A DNA stretch of 14,791 nucleotides from JBFGFX01 sp965232455 (GTDB lineage Bacteria > Pseudomonadota > Gammaproteobacteria > Steroidobacterales > Woeseiaceae), in assembly GCA_965232455.1 (NCBI GenBank), contig CBDDPX010000004.1, positions 1-14,791 on the forward strand, given 5' to 3'. Below the pieces are notes generated by a model. That model had not been told where the DNA came from. It saw only the letters and a list, made by a program, of their open reading frames with translations, and ran no database searches. Below, in pieces: positions 1-7,546 of the stretch (position 1 is the first letter of the stretch; each line of letters opens with the position of its first letter). The position numbers and the translations under genes are program-made.

Positions 1-62
1 GTTGCAAAAACAACTTGGATTTCCTATAATAGAAGCAGGTGAAGATGTTTGCACAAGTTGCA
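1..62. repeat. End of inverted spacer flank bordering satellite array 1
   Basis: This stretch matches 7688-7749 at an offset of 7687. It is also the reverse complement of part of the U6-SL spacer (about 3416-3477). The satellite begins at about position 62. The same flank-to-satellite junction is found at 7749, so both arrays share one left border. No gene is visible. Confidence 0.85.
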
Positions 63-2517
63 TCAATTTAGAAGAAAAAAGACCAAAAAAAAATTAATGA
101 GGATTACTTACAGAAGCAAGAAAGAGGACCATTACATTCTTGTGCAGTAAGACTTTAGAAGTATTGAAGGAAAAGGATTCTTCATTGACAAAAGTAAAAA
201 TCGAGGCTAAAGGCGACAAAATGATGATTTCATAGCGGTACTTTGAAGGCTGTGGACGTGACCTTTCTAGATGTCCTAGTTAGACAAAATGATCTAGTCT
301 ATACCAAAATTTAGCTTTTCATGTGCTTTCTCAGGTCCAAAATTTTCACTTTTTCAAAAAATGTTGCTTACATCAAATTTGAAGAAAAAAACTTAAAAAA
401 AAAAACAAATTACAGTAAAAGAAAAGACAATAATCACATTTTTGTGCAGTAAGACTTTAGAAGTATTGAAGGAAAAGGCTTTCTTCATTGACAAAAGTAA
501 AATGGAGGCTAAAGGCGACAAAATGATGATTTCATAGCGATACTTTGAAGGCTGTGGACGTAACCTTTCTAGATGTCCTAGTTAGACAAAATTATCTAGT
601 CTATACCAAAATTCAGCTTTTCATGTGCTTTCTGAGGTCCAAAATTTTCACTTTTTCAAAAATGTTGCTTACATCTAGTTTGAAGAAAAAAACTTTAAAA
701 AAATGAAAGAGAAACAAATTACAGCAAGAAGAAAGACAATAATCACATTCTTGTGCAGTAAGACTTTAGAAGTATTGAAGGAAAAGACTTTCTTCATTGA
801 CAAAAGTAAAATTGGAGGCTAAAGGCAACAAAATGATGATTTCATAGCGGTACTTTGAAGGCTGTGGACGTGACCTTTCTAGATGTCCTAGTTAGACAAA
901 ATGATCTAGTCTATACCAAAATTCAGCTTTTCATGTGCTTTCTCAGGTCCAAAATTTTCACTTTTTCAAAAATGTTGCTTAGATCTATTTTGAAGAGAAA
1001 GACTGAAAAAAAATGAAAGAGGAACAAATTACAGTAAGAAGAAAGACAATAATCACATTCTTGTGCAGTAAGACTTTAGAAGTATTGAAGGAAAAGGCTT
1101 TTTTCATTGAGAAAAGTAAAAATGGAGGCTAAAGACAACAAAATGATGATTTCATAGCGGTACTTTGAAGGCTGTGGACGTGACCTTTCTAAATGTTCTA
1201 GTTAGACAAAATAATCTAGTCTATACCAAAATTCAGCTTTTCATGTGCTTTCTGAGGTCCAAAATTTTCACTTTTTCAAAAATGTTGCTTACATCTATTT
1301 TGAAGAGAAAGACTAAAAAAAAATGAAAAGAAACAAATTACAATAAGAAGAAAGACAATAATCACATTCTTGTGCAGTAAGACTTTAGAAGTATTGAAGG
1401 AAAAGACTTTCTTCATTGACAAAAGTAAAAATGGAGGCTAAAGGCAACAAAATGATGATTTCATAGCGGTACTTTGAAGGCTGTGGACGTGACCTTTCTA
1501 GATATCCTAGTTAGACAAAATAATCTAGTCTATACCAAAATTCAGCTTTTCATGTGCTTTCTCAGGTCCAAAATTTTCACTTTTTCAAAAATGTTGCTTA
1601 CATCTATTTTGAAGAGAAAGACCACAAAAAAAAAATGACTTTCTGAAAAAGAATGAAAAGGAACAAATTACAGTAAGAAGAAAGACAATAATCACATTCT
1701 TGTACAGTAAGACTTTAGAAGTATTGAAGGAAAAGACTTTCTTCATTGACAAAAGTAAAAATGGAGGCTAAAGGCGACAAAATGATGATTTCATAGCGGT
1801 ACTTTGAAGTGGACGTGACCTTTCTAGATGTCCTAGTTAGACAAAATGATCTAGTCTATACCAAAATTCAGCTTTTCATGTGCTTTCTCAGGTCCAAAAT
1901 TTTCACTTTTTCTAAAAATGTCGCTTACATCAATTTTGAAGAAAAAAGACAAAAAAAAATGAATGAGGATTATACAGAAGGAAGAAAGAGGACAATTACA
2001 TTGTTGTGCAGGAAGACTTTAGAAGTATTGAAGGAAAAGGCTTTCTTCATTGACAAAAGTAAAATTGGAGGCTAAAGACAACAAAATGATGATTTCATAG
2101 CGGTACTTTGAAGGCTGTGGACGTGACCTTTCTAAATGTTCTAGTTAGACAAAATAATCTAGTCTATACCAAAATTCAGCTTTTCATGTGCTTTCTCAGG
2201 TCCAAAATTTTCACTTTTTCAAAAATGTTGCTTACATCTATTTTGAAGAGAAAGACTAAAAAAAAATGAAAAGAAACAAATTACAATAAGAAGAAAGACA
2301 ATAATCACATTCTTGTGCAGTAAGACTTTAGAAGTAAGACTTTAGAAGTATTGAAGGAAAAGACTTTCTTCATTGACAAAAGTAAAAATGGAGGCTAAAG
2401 GCGACAAAATGATGATTTCATAGCGGTACTTTGAAGGCTGTGGACGTGACCTTTCTAGATGTCCTAGTTAGACAAAATGATCTAGTCTATACCAAAATTT
2501 AGCTTTTCATGTGCTTT
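62..2517. repeat. 310-bp AT-rich satellite array 1 (about 8 units)
   Basis: This is a head-to-tail array. The landmark CATAGCGGTAC (CATAGCGATAC in one unit) recurs at 231, 533, 843, 1153, 1462, 1792, 2096 and 2419, so spacing is 302-330 bp and mostly 309-310. Units differ by scattered substitutions and by the length of an A-run. The 330-bp unit carries about 20 extra bases near 1621-1655. The 323-bp unit carries a 14-bp duplication near 2325-2350. Short open frames of 60-90 codons recur because the unit is AT-rich with few stops in one frame. They shift or break between units and have no recognisable domain, so I do not call them genes. The array ends at 2513-2517 in the bases GCTTT, where it joins the minisatellite-U6 module. 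The first five units are colinear with 7749-9290. Confidence 0.93.
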
Positions 2518-2539
2518 GCTCTTTTGTACCATCATAACC

Positions 2540-3150
2540 ATGATGACAACCACTTACAATCATCACCAGAGGCATCATCACTAACACACCCACACCCAAC
2601 ATCACAATCATCACCAGAGGCATCATCACAATCACACCCACATTTAACATCACAATCATTACCAGAGACATCATCACAATCAACACCCACATTCAACATC
2701 ACAATCATCACCAAAGGCATCATCGCAATCACACCCACATTCAACATCACAATCATGACCAGAGACATCATCACAATCACACACACATTCCACATCACAA
2801 TTCTTCACCAAGGCATCATCACAATCACACACACATTTAACATCACAATCATGACCAGAGACTTCATCACAATCACACCCACATTCAACATCACAATCAT
2901 GACCAGAGACATCATCACAATCACACACACATTCCACATCACAAGTCTTCACCAAGGCATCATCACAATCACACACACATTTAACATCACAATCATGACC
3001 AGAGACATCATCACAATCACACACACATTTCACATCACAATCATGACCAGAGACATCATCACAATCACACACACATTCAACATCACAATTCTTCACCAAG
3101 GCATCATCACAATCATACCCACATTCAACACAACAATCATCACTGACCTC
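2540..3150. repeat. 48-bp minisatellite downstream of U6, copy 1
   Basis: About 13 degenerate units of 48 bp are built around CATCATCACAATCACAC and CAATCATGACCAGAG. Because 48 is a multiple of three, long frames stay open on both strands. The plus frame gives a 16-residue Thr/Ile-rich repeat. The minus frame gives a Cys/Asp-rich repeat with CDCDD and SGHDCDVEC blocks. Two strands open over the same repeat, and overlap with U6, argue against coding. The array lies just past the U6 terminator in the direction of U6 transcription. Its internal pattern of unit variants is the same in the copies at 6110 and 12067. Confidence 0.92.
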
Positions 3151-3160
3151 CAAGTGGGGC

Positions 3161-3268
<108 letters not shown>

Positions 3269-3895
3269 AAGAGGTGCTTGCAAAATAGAGGACTGGGGAT
3301 TGGAAAGCACATGGTCCACACTTCAATTTTACCAACTAAAACCTTGCAATTTGCCAACCTGCAGCCTTCCAAACCCAATAGTCAAAGACATCATGTTGAC
3401 ATTCATTCATCACCCTGCAACTTGTGCAAACATCTTCACCTGCTTCTATTATAGGAAATCCAAGTTGTTTTTGCAACTTCACTGCTGGGATGGAAGCTTA
3501 AATCCTGCATTGGCATATTGCCTCAGGATAGTGACTAAAGAGGATCTCTTTACACTGTGGCCTTGAGTTGGTGTGTCTCTGTGAGCAAACCCTGTAAGGT
3601 TACAAAAGCTTCCAGCAAGCAAGCAATGCTGGCACTTTTTCTTTCCAGGCCCTGGAAAAATATGGAAAACATGTGCCATGGCTTTTGTGGGGGCACCTTG
3701 TTGGAGCTTCAGGGCATGAGGTTTTCTCTCTGAAAATCTTTTCTCTGAAGTGGAATTTATTGCATGGGCAGGCAGTATCTTCTTCAACTGCCCCTTTCCT
3801 TTCTCTGGTTGCTGAAAGCACAAGGCTTTTCATGTTGCAAAGCATTGGGGGAATAGGCAAATCTGCCACATCATGACACAAACATGCACCCTACT
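3269..3895. other. Spacer between U6 and SL RNA
   Basis: No gene is recognised here. The first part, 3269-3364, also lies upstream of the middle U6 copy (6839-6934), so it probably holds the U6 promoter. The minus strand has TGGACC about 50 bases upstream of U6 (near 3318). 3416-3618 is one arm of an inverted repeat. 3619-3895 is mixed sequence in which I see no RNA fold or coding frame of note. Short open frames on both strands overlap each other and show no domain. Confidence 0.6.
3416..3618. repeat. 203-bp inverted-repeat arm (pairs with 7547-7749)
   Basis: Every base compared at both ends matches the reverse complement of 7547-7749 (coordinate sum 11165). Matching stops at 3415 and 3619. 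The partner arm sits against the left edge of satellite array 2, and part of it forms the first 62 bases of the window. A direct copy lies at 12943-13145. The arms mark a rearrangement in which this spacer was copied in inverted orientation. Confidence 0.9.
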
Positions 3896-3906
3896 GGAAT
3901 CGAACC
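3896..3906 (-). promoter_or_regulatory. B-box-like element downstream of SL RNA
   Basis: The minus strand reads GGTTCGATTCC, a perfect match to the Pol III B-box consensus GGTTCGANTCC. It lies 49 nt beyond an A-box-like TGGCTCAAGGT that spans the SL exon-donor junction (3966-3956). That spacing is within the range seen in tRNA-type promoters. The flanking bases do not form a tRNA T-stem or acceptor stem, so this is not an intact tRNA gene. It may be a promoter element, a tRNA-derived remnant or chance. Confidence 0.4.
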
Positions 3907-3920
3907 TTGGCCAATGTTGC

Positions 3921-3979
3921 AAAAAGGCCTGCTTTGCAGCAAGAGCCCAATGTGTACCTTGAGCCAAAATGGCTACGGT
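3921..3979 (-). ncRNA. SL RNA: Dinoflagellate spliced leader (SL) RNA, copy 1
   Basis: The SL RNA donates its 5' exon to nuclear mRNAs by trans-splicing. The 22-nt exon lies at 3979-3958 on the minus strand. It begins ACCGTAGCC, ends GGCTCAAG, and matches the conserved dinoflagellate leader in full. A GT donor follows at 3957-3956. As is typical of dinoflagellates, the putative Sm site ATTTTGG lies inside the exon (3970-3964), and none is visible in the intron part. The intron part can fold into one hairpin: outer GGC/GCC, inner TGCT/AGCA, and a GCAA loop of the GNRA type. Five T follow at 3925-3921. The predicted transcript is about 59 nt, in line with the short SL RNAs of this group. The 3' end is inferred. 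Confidence 0.95.
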
Positions 3980-4048
3980 GCCAACCCATTGCCTTCAAAA
4001 GGTACACTCACTGACATCACCAGCAACATGTTGGGTCCAGACAATGAG

Positions 4049-4210
4049 TGCAGGCAGGGTTGACCACATTCATGTTACTGACATCCAGTCAAGCTCATTC
4101 CCCACTTGCATCACACCATAAATTTGTTGAGCCCACACAAAAAAAAATAAAGGCAGAGTTGAGCACATTCATGTTACCAGAGGTCACTGACACCCATTCA
4201 AGCTCATTCT
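4049..4210. repeat. Degenerate two-copy repeat upstream of SL RNA
   Basis: Two related segments, about 4049-4104 and 4151-4210, share CACATTCATGTTAC, then TGACA(T/C)CCA(G/T)TCAAGCTCATTC in the same order. The second copy has a short insertion between the blocks. They are separated by an A-rich stretch containing a run of nine A. Their position in the SL-U1 spacer makes duplicated promoter or enhancer sequence possible, but this is inference. Confidence 0.65.
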
Positions 4211-4448
4211 CTCCCATCTGCATGCAGGGCTGAGTCTTGCCTGCTCTGTTGCCAGCCTGAGCCATCCCTCAGTCACTACCTGCCAGATTATCACAGATTA
4301 CTCCATGATAGCCTTGCAGACTGCAAGCTAAAGGGAGATGAGCTATCCACATGGGTGTCAGGACATAGCAACAATAGTTGCACTCCATTGCCATGCCCAG
4401 ATGTGACAGGGAGATGCATCCCCAGCACAAGTCTGTCAAGCTCTTTGC

Positions 4449-4452
4449 TGGA
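4449..4452 (+). promoter_or_regulatory. Candidate TGGA promoter core, U1
   Basis: TGGA begins 83 bases before the U1 start. The same core begins 83 bases before U2 (4745-4748) and 82 before U5 (5057-5060). In U2 and U5 it sits in the longer match CCTTGGA. It could be the core of a proximal-sequence-like snRNA element. The motif is short and was noticed after the fact, so the call is tentative. Confidence 0.25.
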
Positions 4453-4531
4453 AGGGCATTTGGATATCATCTTTGTCTGCCTTTTTGCAAAGATGCTTTG
4501 GCCCCAGGCTTCTTCCACAACCCCCTATTGC

Positions 4532-4688
4532 AAACTTACCTGGCTAGTGTTGGGCGGAGATCCAGCAGCTCGCTCTCATAGGGTCGAGCAGTTCACTGCA
4601 CTCTGAGGCCTGTAACGCCTTAGGAGTCTCCGATGGAGTCATCCATAGCAGAATTTCTTGAGAGGCAACTAGCTTGCGAGCTGTTGCC
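4532..4688 (+). ncRNA. U1: U1 spliceosomal snRNA, copy 1
   Basis: U1 recognises the 5' splice site of cis-spliced introns. The start was set at AAACTTACCTG, which carries the invariant ACTTACCTG that pairs with 5' splice sites. The stem-loop II loop motif CACTGCACTC resembles the U1A-binding loop of other eukaryotes. A Sm-like site AATTTCTTG is at 4652-4660. The 3' end is set by a strong terminal hairpin: GGCAAC/GTTGCC and AGCT/AGCT closing a TGCG loop, with one bulged T, ending at 4688. A length of 157 nt is close to the usual 160-165. U2 follows 139 bp downstream on the same strand. The base at position 2 is A where most U1 RNAs have U. The copy at 14059 looks identical. Confidence 0.94.
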
Positions 4689-4744
4689 AACTGCCTACCA
4701 TGAAAATATACTACATTACTACATGCCAAACACAACACAAACCT

Positions 4745-4748
4745 TGGA
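4745..4748 (+). promoter_or_regulatory. Candidate CCTTGGA promoter element, U2
   Basis: The heptamer CCTTGGA at 4742-4748 starts 86 bases upstream of U2. It is shared with U5 at nearly the same distance, and its TGGA core is shared with U1. No canonical TATA is visible between it and the start. Role inferred from position only. Confidence 0.3.
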
Positions 4749-4827
4749 CAATACACCTTGTTCAGCCTTGAGGGTGAAAACTTCTCAAATGGCACTGCCC
4801 TCTCCCAACCCTTCAGCCTTTCATCTC

Positions 4828-5012
4828 ATACCTTCTCGGCCTTTTGGCTATGATCAAGTGTAGTATCTGTTCTTATCAGTGTGACAACTGATATGTCTCC
4901 AACTGGAGACTTGCTTGTCACATCAATTTTTGCTGGGGAAGTGTCTTCCTGAGCTTGCTTGGGGGCCTTCATGTGTTGCGCTGGCATGGCACTGAGCCAG
5001 TGGCAGCACACC
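4828..5012 (+). ncRNA. U2: U2 spliceosomal snRNA, copy 1
   Basis: U2 pairs with the intron branch point and, with U6, forms the catalytic core. It serves both cis- and SL trans-splicing. The 5' end is nearly identical to that of other eukaryotes: CTTCTCGGCCTTTTGGCTA, then GATCAAGTGTAGTATCTG with the branch-pairing GTAGTA at 4860-4865. Stem-loop IIa with TTCTTATCAG and CTGATA follows. The Sm site AATTTTTG is at 4925-4932. Two 3' stem-loops follow. The last pairs GCGCTGGC with GCCAGTGGC and is closed by an outer GTGT/ACAC stem, which sets the end near 5012. A length of 185 nt matches the usual 185-190. The copy at 14355 looks identical. Confidence 0.96.
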
Positions 5013-5056
5013 CTATGGGGTAACTGCTGGATATATCTTTGTTACATGGGTGGCCT

Positions 5057-5060
5057 TGGA
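5057..5060 (+). promoter_or_regulatory. Candidate CCTTGGA promoter element, U5
   Basis: CCTTGGA at 5054-5060 lies about 85 bases upstream of the inferred U5 start, as in U2. The U5 start is uncertain by a few bases, so the spacing agreement is approximate. The truncated inverted U5 at 7293-7375 lacks this region. Confidence 0.3.
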
Positions 5061-5138
5061 AACTCTTGCCACCAAACCTCCAGCCACCTCATTTCCCAGA
5101 CCCCTTGTCCTAATGCTCTGGCTTCCAGCCCCATATCC

Positions 5139-5248
5139 ATCACAGCGTTCACTTCATAGCGCACCAATCTTTCGCCTTTTACTAAAGGTTGCCGTGAATG
5201 GGACGCATCAATGTGACTTTCACAATTTTTGGGGAGCCTTGTGCTCCA
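5139..5248 (+). ncRNA. U5: U5 spliceosomal snRNA, copy 1
   Basis: U5 holds the two exons together during splicing, through its invariant loop I. That loop is present as GCCTTTTACT at 5175-5184. The stem below pairs GCG..TTCAC (about 5144-5152) with GTGAA..ACGC (about 5194-5206). A Sm site AATTTTTGG follows at 5224-5232, then the 3' hairpin GGAGC/GCTCC. The 3' end is at about 5248. The 5' end is set by the base of the stem and is uncertain by a few bases. A length near 110 nt is normal. U4 follows 128 bp downstream on the same strand. From 5166 onward the gene is also present in inverted orientation at 7375-7293. Confidence 0.93.
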
Positions 5249-5603
5249 ACTGTACTACTTCCATACATACAAGTTCCATACAGCTAGGGCTACCCCATCC
5301 AACACATTGCAAGAATGCTGCAGGGAAACTTTCCCAGAGCTTGGCCAGTCCTTGCCACACTCCCCTCTCTTAATCCATCCTTGCGGAAGGGGCAATAGCG
5401 CTATCAGTGACGCTTAGCGGAGGTGCGCTGTTTGCTAGTTGAAAACTACTCCAATTCCCGTCAAGTTTGATCGTCAAGGTCATTCTTGCAATTTTTACGC
5501 GGGCCTCGGCCCAACAGATCTACTACTGCTCACAAATCTATGCACAAAAACCCTTGCCCTGCAACAACCAAACACATCTCCAAAAGTGATGCAAAAGGCT
5601 ACC
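5166..5603. repeat. 438-bp inverted-repeat arm carrying U5 3' part and U4
   Basis: This arm matches the reverse complement of 6938-7375 (coordinate sum 12541). One difference was seen: G at 5289 corresponds to A in the other arm. Matching fails at 5604. The left edge falls inside U5, so only this arm has the full U5. The arms enclose the 5S gene and the middle minisatellite-U6 module, with about 1.33 kb between them. Confidence 0.93.
5377..5512 (+). ncRNA. U4: U4 spliceosomal snRNA, copy 1 (plus strand)
   Basis: U4 chaperones U6 by base pairing before spliceosome activation. The 5' end ATCCTTGCG..AGGGGC is the reverse complement of the local U6 sequence GCCCCT..CGCAAGGAT. This gives stem II of 9 plus 6 bp, which also fixes the start. 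The 5' hairpin has the kink-turn type arms CAGTGACG and GCGGAGG. TTGCTAGTTGAAAAC follows and can form stem I with U6 GATTAGCA. A Sm site AATTTTTAC is at 5490-5498. The terminal hairpin GGGCCTCGGCCC ends at 5512. A length of 136 nt is close to the usual 140-145. A second, inverted copy lies at 7029-7164. Confidence 0.94.
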
Positions 5604-5963
5604 CACACAAAACATAAACATCTGTCCAACATTGCTGACAATGTTCATGTTAATACCTAAGGATTTATTGTTTTGAAGCAAACAATTTACATTCCAATTT
5701 CTCACTCTTTGGTTTCATGCCCCAAAAAATTGACAAACAACACACAAAGAGTTTTGCCCACATGTTTCCTTTTCCATATCTCTTTGTCAAAAGTTCTGAC
5801 TTGACATTTCTTTGCTTTGCTTTTCCATTAGTTCACACCTTCTTTATGTTCCAATCCTTTTGTTTTCTTTCCCTTGTCACTAAATACATTCTTTTCTTCT
5901 CATTGCCTTCCTGCCACCAAGCAAAATCATAATGATGGCTTTCATACTTTTGCCAAGATTGTC
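5513..5963. other. Spacer between U4 and 5S rRNA
   Basis: No gene is recognised. 5513-5603 belongs to the inverted-repeat arm. Beyond it the sequence is pyrimidine-rich on the plus strand, with many TTT and CTTT tracts (5770-5930). A perfect small inverted repeat, AACATTG CTGA CAATGTT, lies at about 5629-5646. It could be an RNA hairpin after U4, but it is 117 bp past the predicted 3' end. This segment has no second copy in the window. Confidence 0.55.
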
Positions 5964-6084
5964 GCCGACGGCCATATCCTTCTGAATACACCGGATCTCT
6001 TTCGACCTCCGAAGTTAAGCAGAAGAGAGCCCGCGTAGTACTGGCCTAGGGGACTGGCTGGGAAGTGCTTAGGGTGCTGTCGGC
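5964..6084 (+). rRNA. 5S rRNA: 5S ribosomal RNA
   Basis: This is the small RNA of the large ribosomal subunit, transcribed by Pol III. The 5' GCCGAC pairs with the 3' GTCGGC to form helix I and fixes both ends, giving 121 nt, the standard eukaryotic length. Conserved blocks are visible in order: ACGGCCATA, CCGGATCTC, GACCTCCGAAGTTAAGCAG (internal control region) and TAGTACTGG, then GGGTGCTGTCGGC. T tracts follow at 6085-6087 and 6092-6095. It is the only 5S copy in the window. The last bases, GCTTT at 6083-6087, are also where satellite array 1 joins the copy-1 minisatellite. The 5S body is missing at that junction and at 12040. Confidence 0.97.
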
Positions 6085-6109
6085 TTTGCTCTTTTGTACC
6101 ATCATAACC

Positions 6110-6720
6110 ATGATGACAACCACTTACAATCATCACCAGAGGCATCATCACTAACACACCCACACCCAACATCACAATCATCACCAGAGGCATCATCACA
6201 ATCACACCCACATTTAACATCACAATCATTACCAGAGACATCATCACAATCAACACCCACATTCAACATCACAATCATCACCAAAGGCATCATCGCAATC
6301 ACACCCACATTCAACATCACAATCATGACCAGAGACATCATCACAATCACACACACATTCCACATCACAATTCTTCACCAAGGCATCATCACAATCACAC
6401 ACACATTTAACATCACAATCATGACCAGAGACTTCATCACAATCACACCCACATTCAACATCACAATCATGACCAGAGACATCATCACAATCACACACAC
6501 ATTCCACATCACAAGTCTTCACCAAGGCATCATCACAATCACACACACATTTAACATCACAATCATGACCAGAGACATCATCACAATCACACACACATTT
6601 CACATCACAATCATGACCAGAGACATCATCACAATCACACACACATTCAACATCACAATTCTTCACCAAGGCATCATCACAATCATACCCACATTCAACA
6701 CAACAATCATCACTGACCTC
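6110..6720. repeat. 48-bp minisatellite downstream of U6, copy 2
   Basis: Same minisatellite as at 2540-3150, at offset 3570, with the same order of unit variants. Here it directly follows the 5S gene, about 25 bp from its end. It lies between 5S (plus) and U6 (minus), which point toward each other, so it is the shared terminator-side spacer of a convergent 5S-U6 pair. Confidence 0.92.
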
Positions 6721-6730
6721 CAAGTGGGGC

Positions 6731-6838
<108 letters not shown>

Positions 6839-7028
6839 AAGAGGTGCTTGCAAAATAGAGGACTGGGGATTGGAAAGCACATGGTCCACACTTCAATTTT
6901 ACCAACTAAAACCTTGCAATTTGCCAACCTGCAGTTAGGTAGCCTTTTGCATCACTTTTGGAGATGTGTTTGGTTGTTGCAGGGCAAGGGTTTTTGTGCA
7001 TAGATTTGTGAGCAGTAGTAGATCTGTT

Positions 7029-7164
7029 GGGCCGAGGCCCGCGTAAAAATTGCAAGAATGACCTTGACGATCAAACTTGACGGGAATTGGAGTAGTTTTC
7101 AACTAGCAAACAGCGCACCTCCGCTAAGCGTCACTGATAGCGCTATTGCCCCTTCCGCAAGGAT
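7029..7164 (-). ncRNA. U4: U4 spliceosomal snRNA, copy 2 (inverted)
   Basis: This is an apparently intact U4 on the minus strand, matching 5377-5512 with no difference seen in the gene. It keeps the U6-pairing 5' end, the 5' hairpin, the AATTTTTAC Sm site and the GGGCCTCGGCCC terminal hairpin (7040-7029). It also keeps 211 bp of upstream sequence (7165-7375), with one substitution at 7252. Whether that includes the whole U4 promoter is unknown, because the upstream side now starts inside U5. The middle U6 lies 190 bp away on the same strand. Confidence 0.92.
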
Positions 7165-7292
7165 GGATTAAGAGAGGGGAGTGTGGCAAGGACTGGCCAA
7201 GCTCTGGGAAAGTTTCCCTGCAGCATTCTTGCAATGTGTTGGATGGGGTAGTCCTAGCTGTATGGAACTTGTATGTATGGAAGTAGTACAGT

Positions 7293-7375
7293 TGGAGCAC
7301 AAGGCTCCCCAAAAATTGTGAAAGTCACATTGATGCGTCCCATTCACGGCAACCTTTAGTAAAAGGCGAAAGATT
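7293..7375 (-). pseudogene. U5: 5'-truncated U5 snRNA copy (inverted)
   Basis: This segment matches 5166-5248 in reverse. Loop I (GCCTTTTACT), the 3' strand of the main stem, the Sm site and the 3' hairpin remain. About the first 27 nt are gone, including the 5' strand of stem I. The base next to the break is the first base of the 70-bp repeat. Without its 5' stem and promoter it is unlikely to make a functional U5, so I call it a pseudogene. Confidence 0.88.
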
Positions 7376-7514
7376 GTAACTCGTGTTCAAAGTGCTTCGA
7401 CATGGACTGCTTCGGTACATGCTTTACACATGCCCCAAAACTAATGTAACTCGTGTTCAAAGTGCTTCGGAATGAACTGCTTCGGTACCTACTTTGCACA
7501 TGCCCAAACCTCTG
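7375..7514. repeat. Two 70-bp tandem repeats
   Basis: Two head-to-tail units start at 7375 and 7445, both beginning TGTAACTCGTGTTCAAAG. Within each, TGCTTCG occurs twice. The first 60 bases of the units differ at about six places, and the tails differ more. A further TGTAA at 7516 may be the start of a decayed third unit. They fill the joint between the truncated U5 and the inverted spacer. No gene is recognised in 7376-7546. Confidence 0.88.
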
Positions 7515-7546
7515 ATGTAAAGCTCTCTGCAAGCGTCCTTCCTTCA

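Larger units (their letters stand above)
3980..4531. other. Divergent spacer between SL RNA and U1
   Basis: SL RNA (minus) and U1 (plus) are transcribed away from each other across this 552-bp spacer, so it should hold both promoters. Near SL, the minus strand has CCTTTTGAAGG about 20 bases upstream, a TTTT tract of the kind proposed to replace TATA in dinoflagellates, and TCTGGACCC about 60 bases upstream. Near U1, TGGA lies at 4449-4452, 83 bases upstream of the start. A degenerate duplication occupies 4049-4210. No further RNA gene is recognised in 4231-4440. Confidence 0.5.
6938..7375. repeat. 438-bp inverted-repeat arm carrying U4 and part of U5
   Basis: Reverse-complement partner of 5166-5603. 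Its right end cuts U5 at 7375, exactly where the 70-bp tandem repeat begins. Its left end lies three bases from the end of the minisatellite-U6 module (6934). Both edges are therefore rearrangement joints. Confidence 0.93.

Noticed and set aside
220..350. Box C/D snoRNA in each satellite unit (ATGATGA matches box C)
   Set aside because: A box D (CTGA) at a suitable distance is present only in some units, others having CTCA there. No terminal stem was found.
1809..2075. Lys-rich 60-90 codon frames in the satellite
   Set aside because: The frame is interrupted or shifted in most of the other units of the same repeat, showing no coding constraint.
2540..3150. CRISPR-like regular repeats
   Set aside because: The units abut as a degenerate 48-bp tandem array with no unique spacers, and the host is eukaryotic.
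3881..3979. A tRNA gene on the minus strand around GGTTCGATTCC
   Set aside because: The T-stem makes only two of five pairs, no matching acceptor strand is found upstream, and the D and anticodon arms do not fold. Kept only as a possible B box.
4231..4440. SRP RNA, U3 or another small RNA between SL and U1
   Set aside because: I looked for the conserved blocks of these RNAs and found none. A covariance-model search would settle it.
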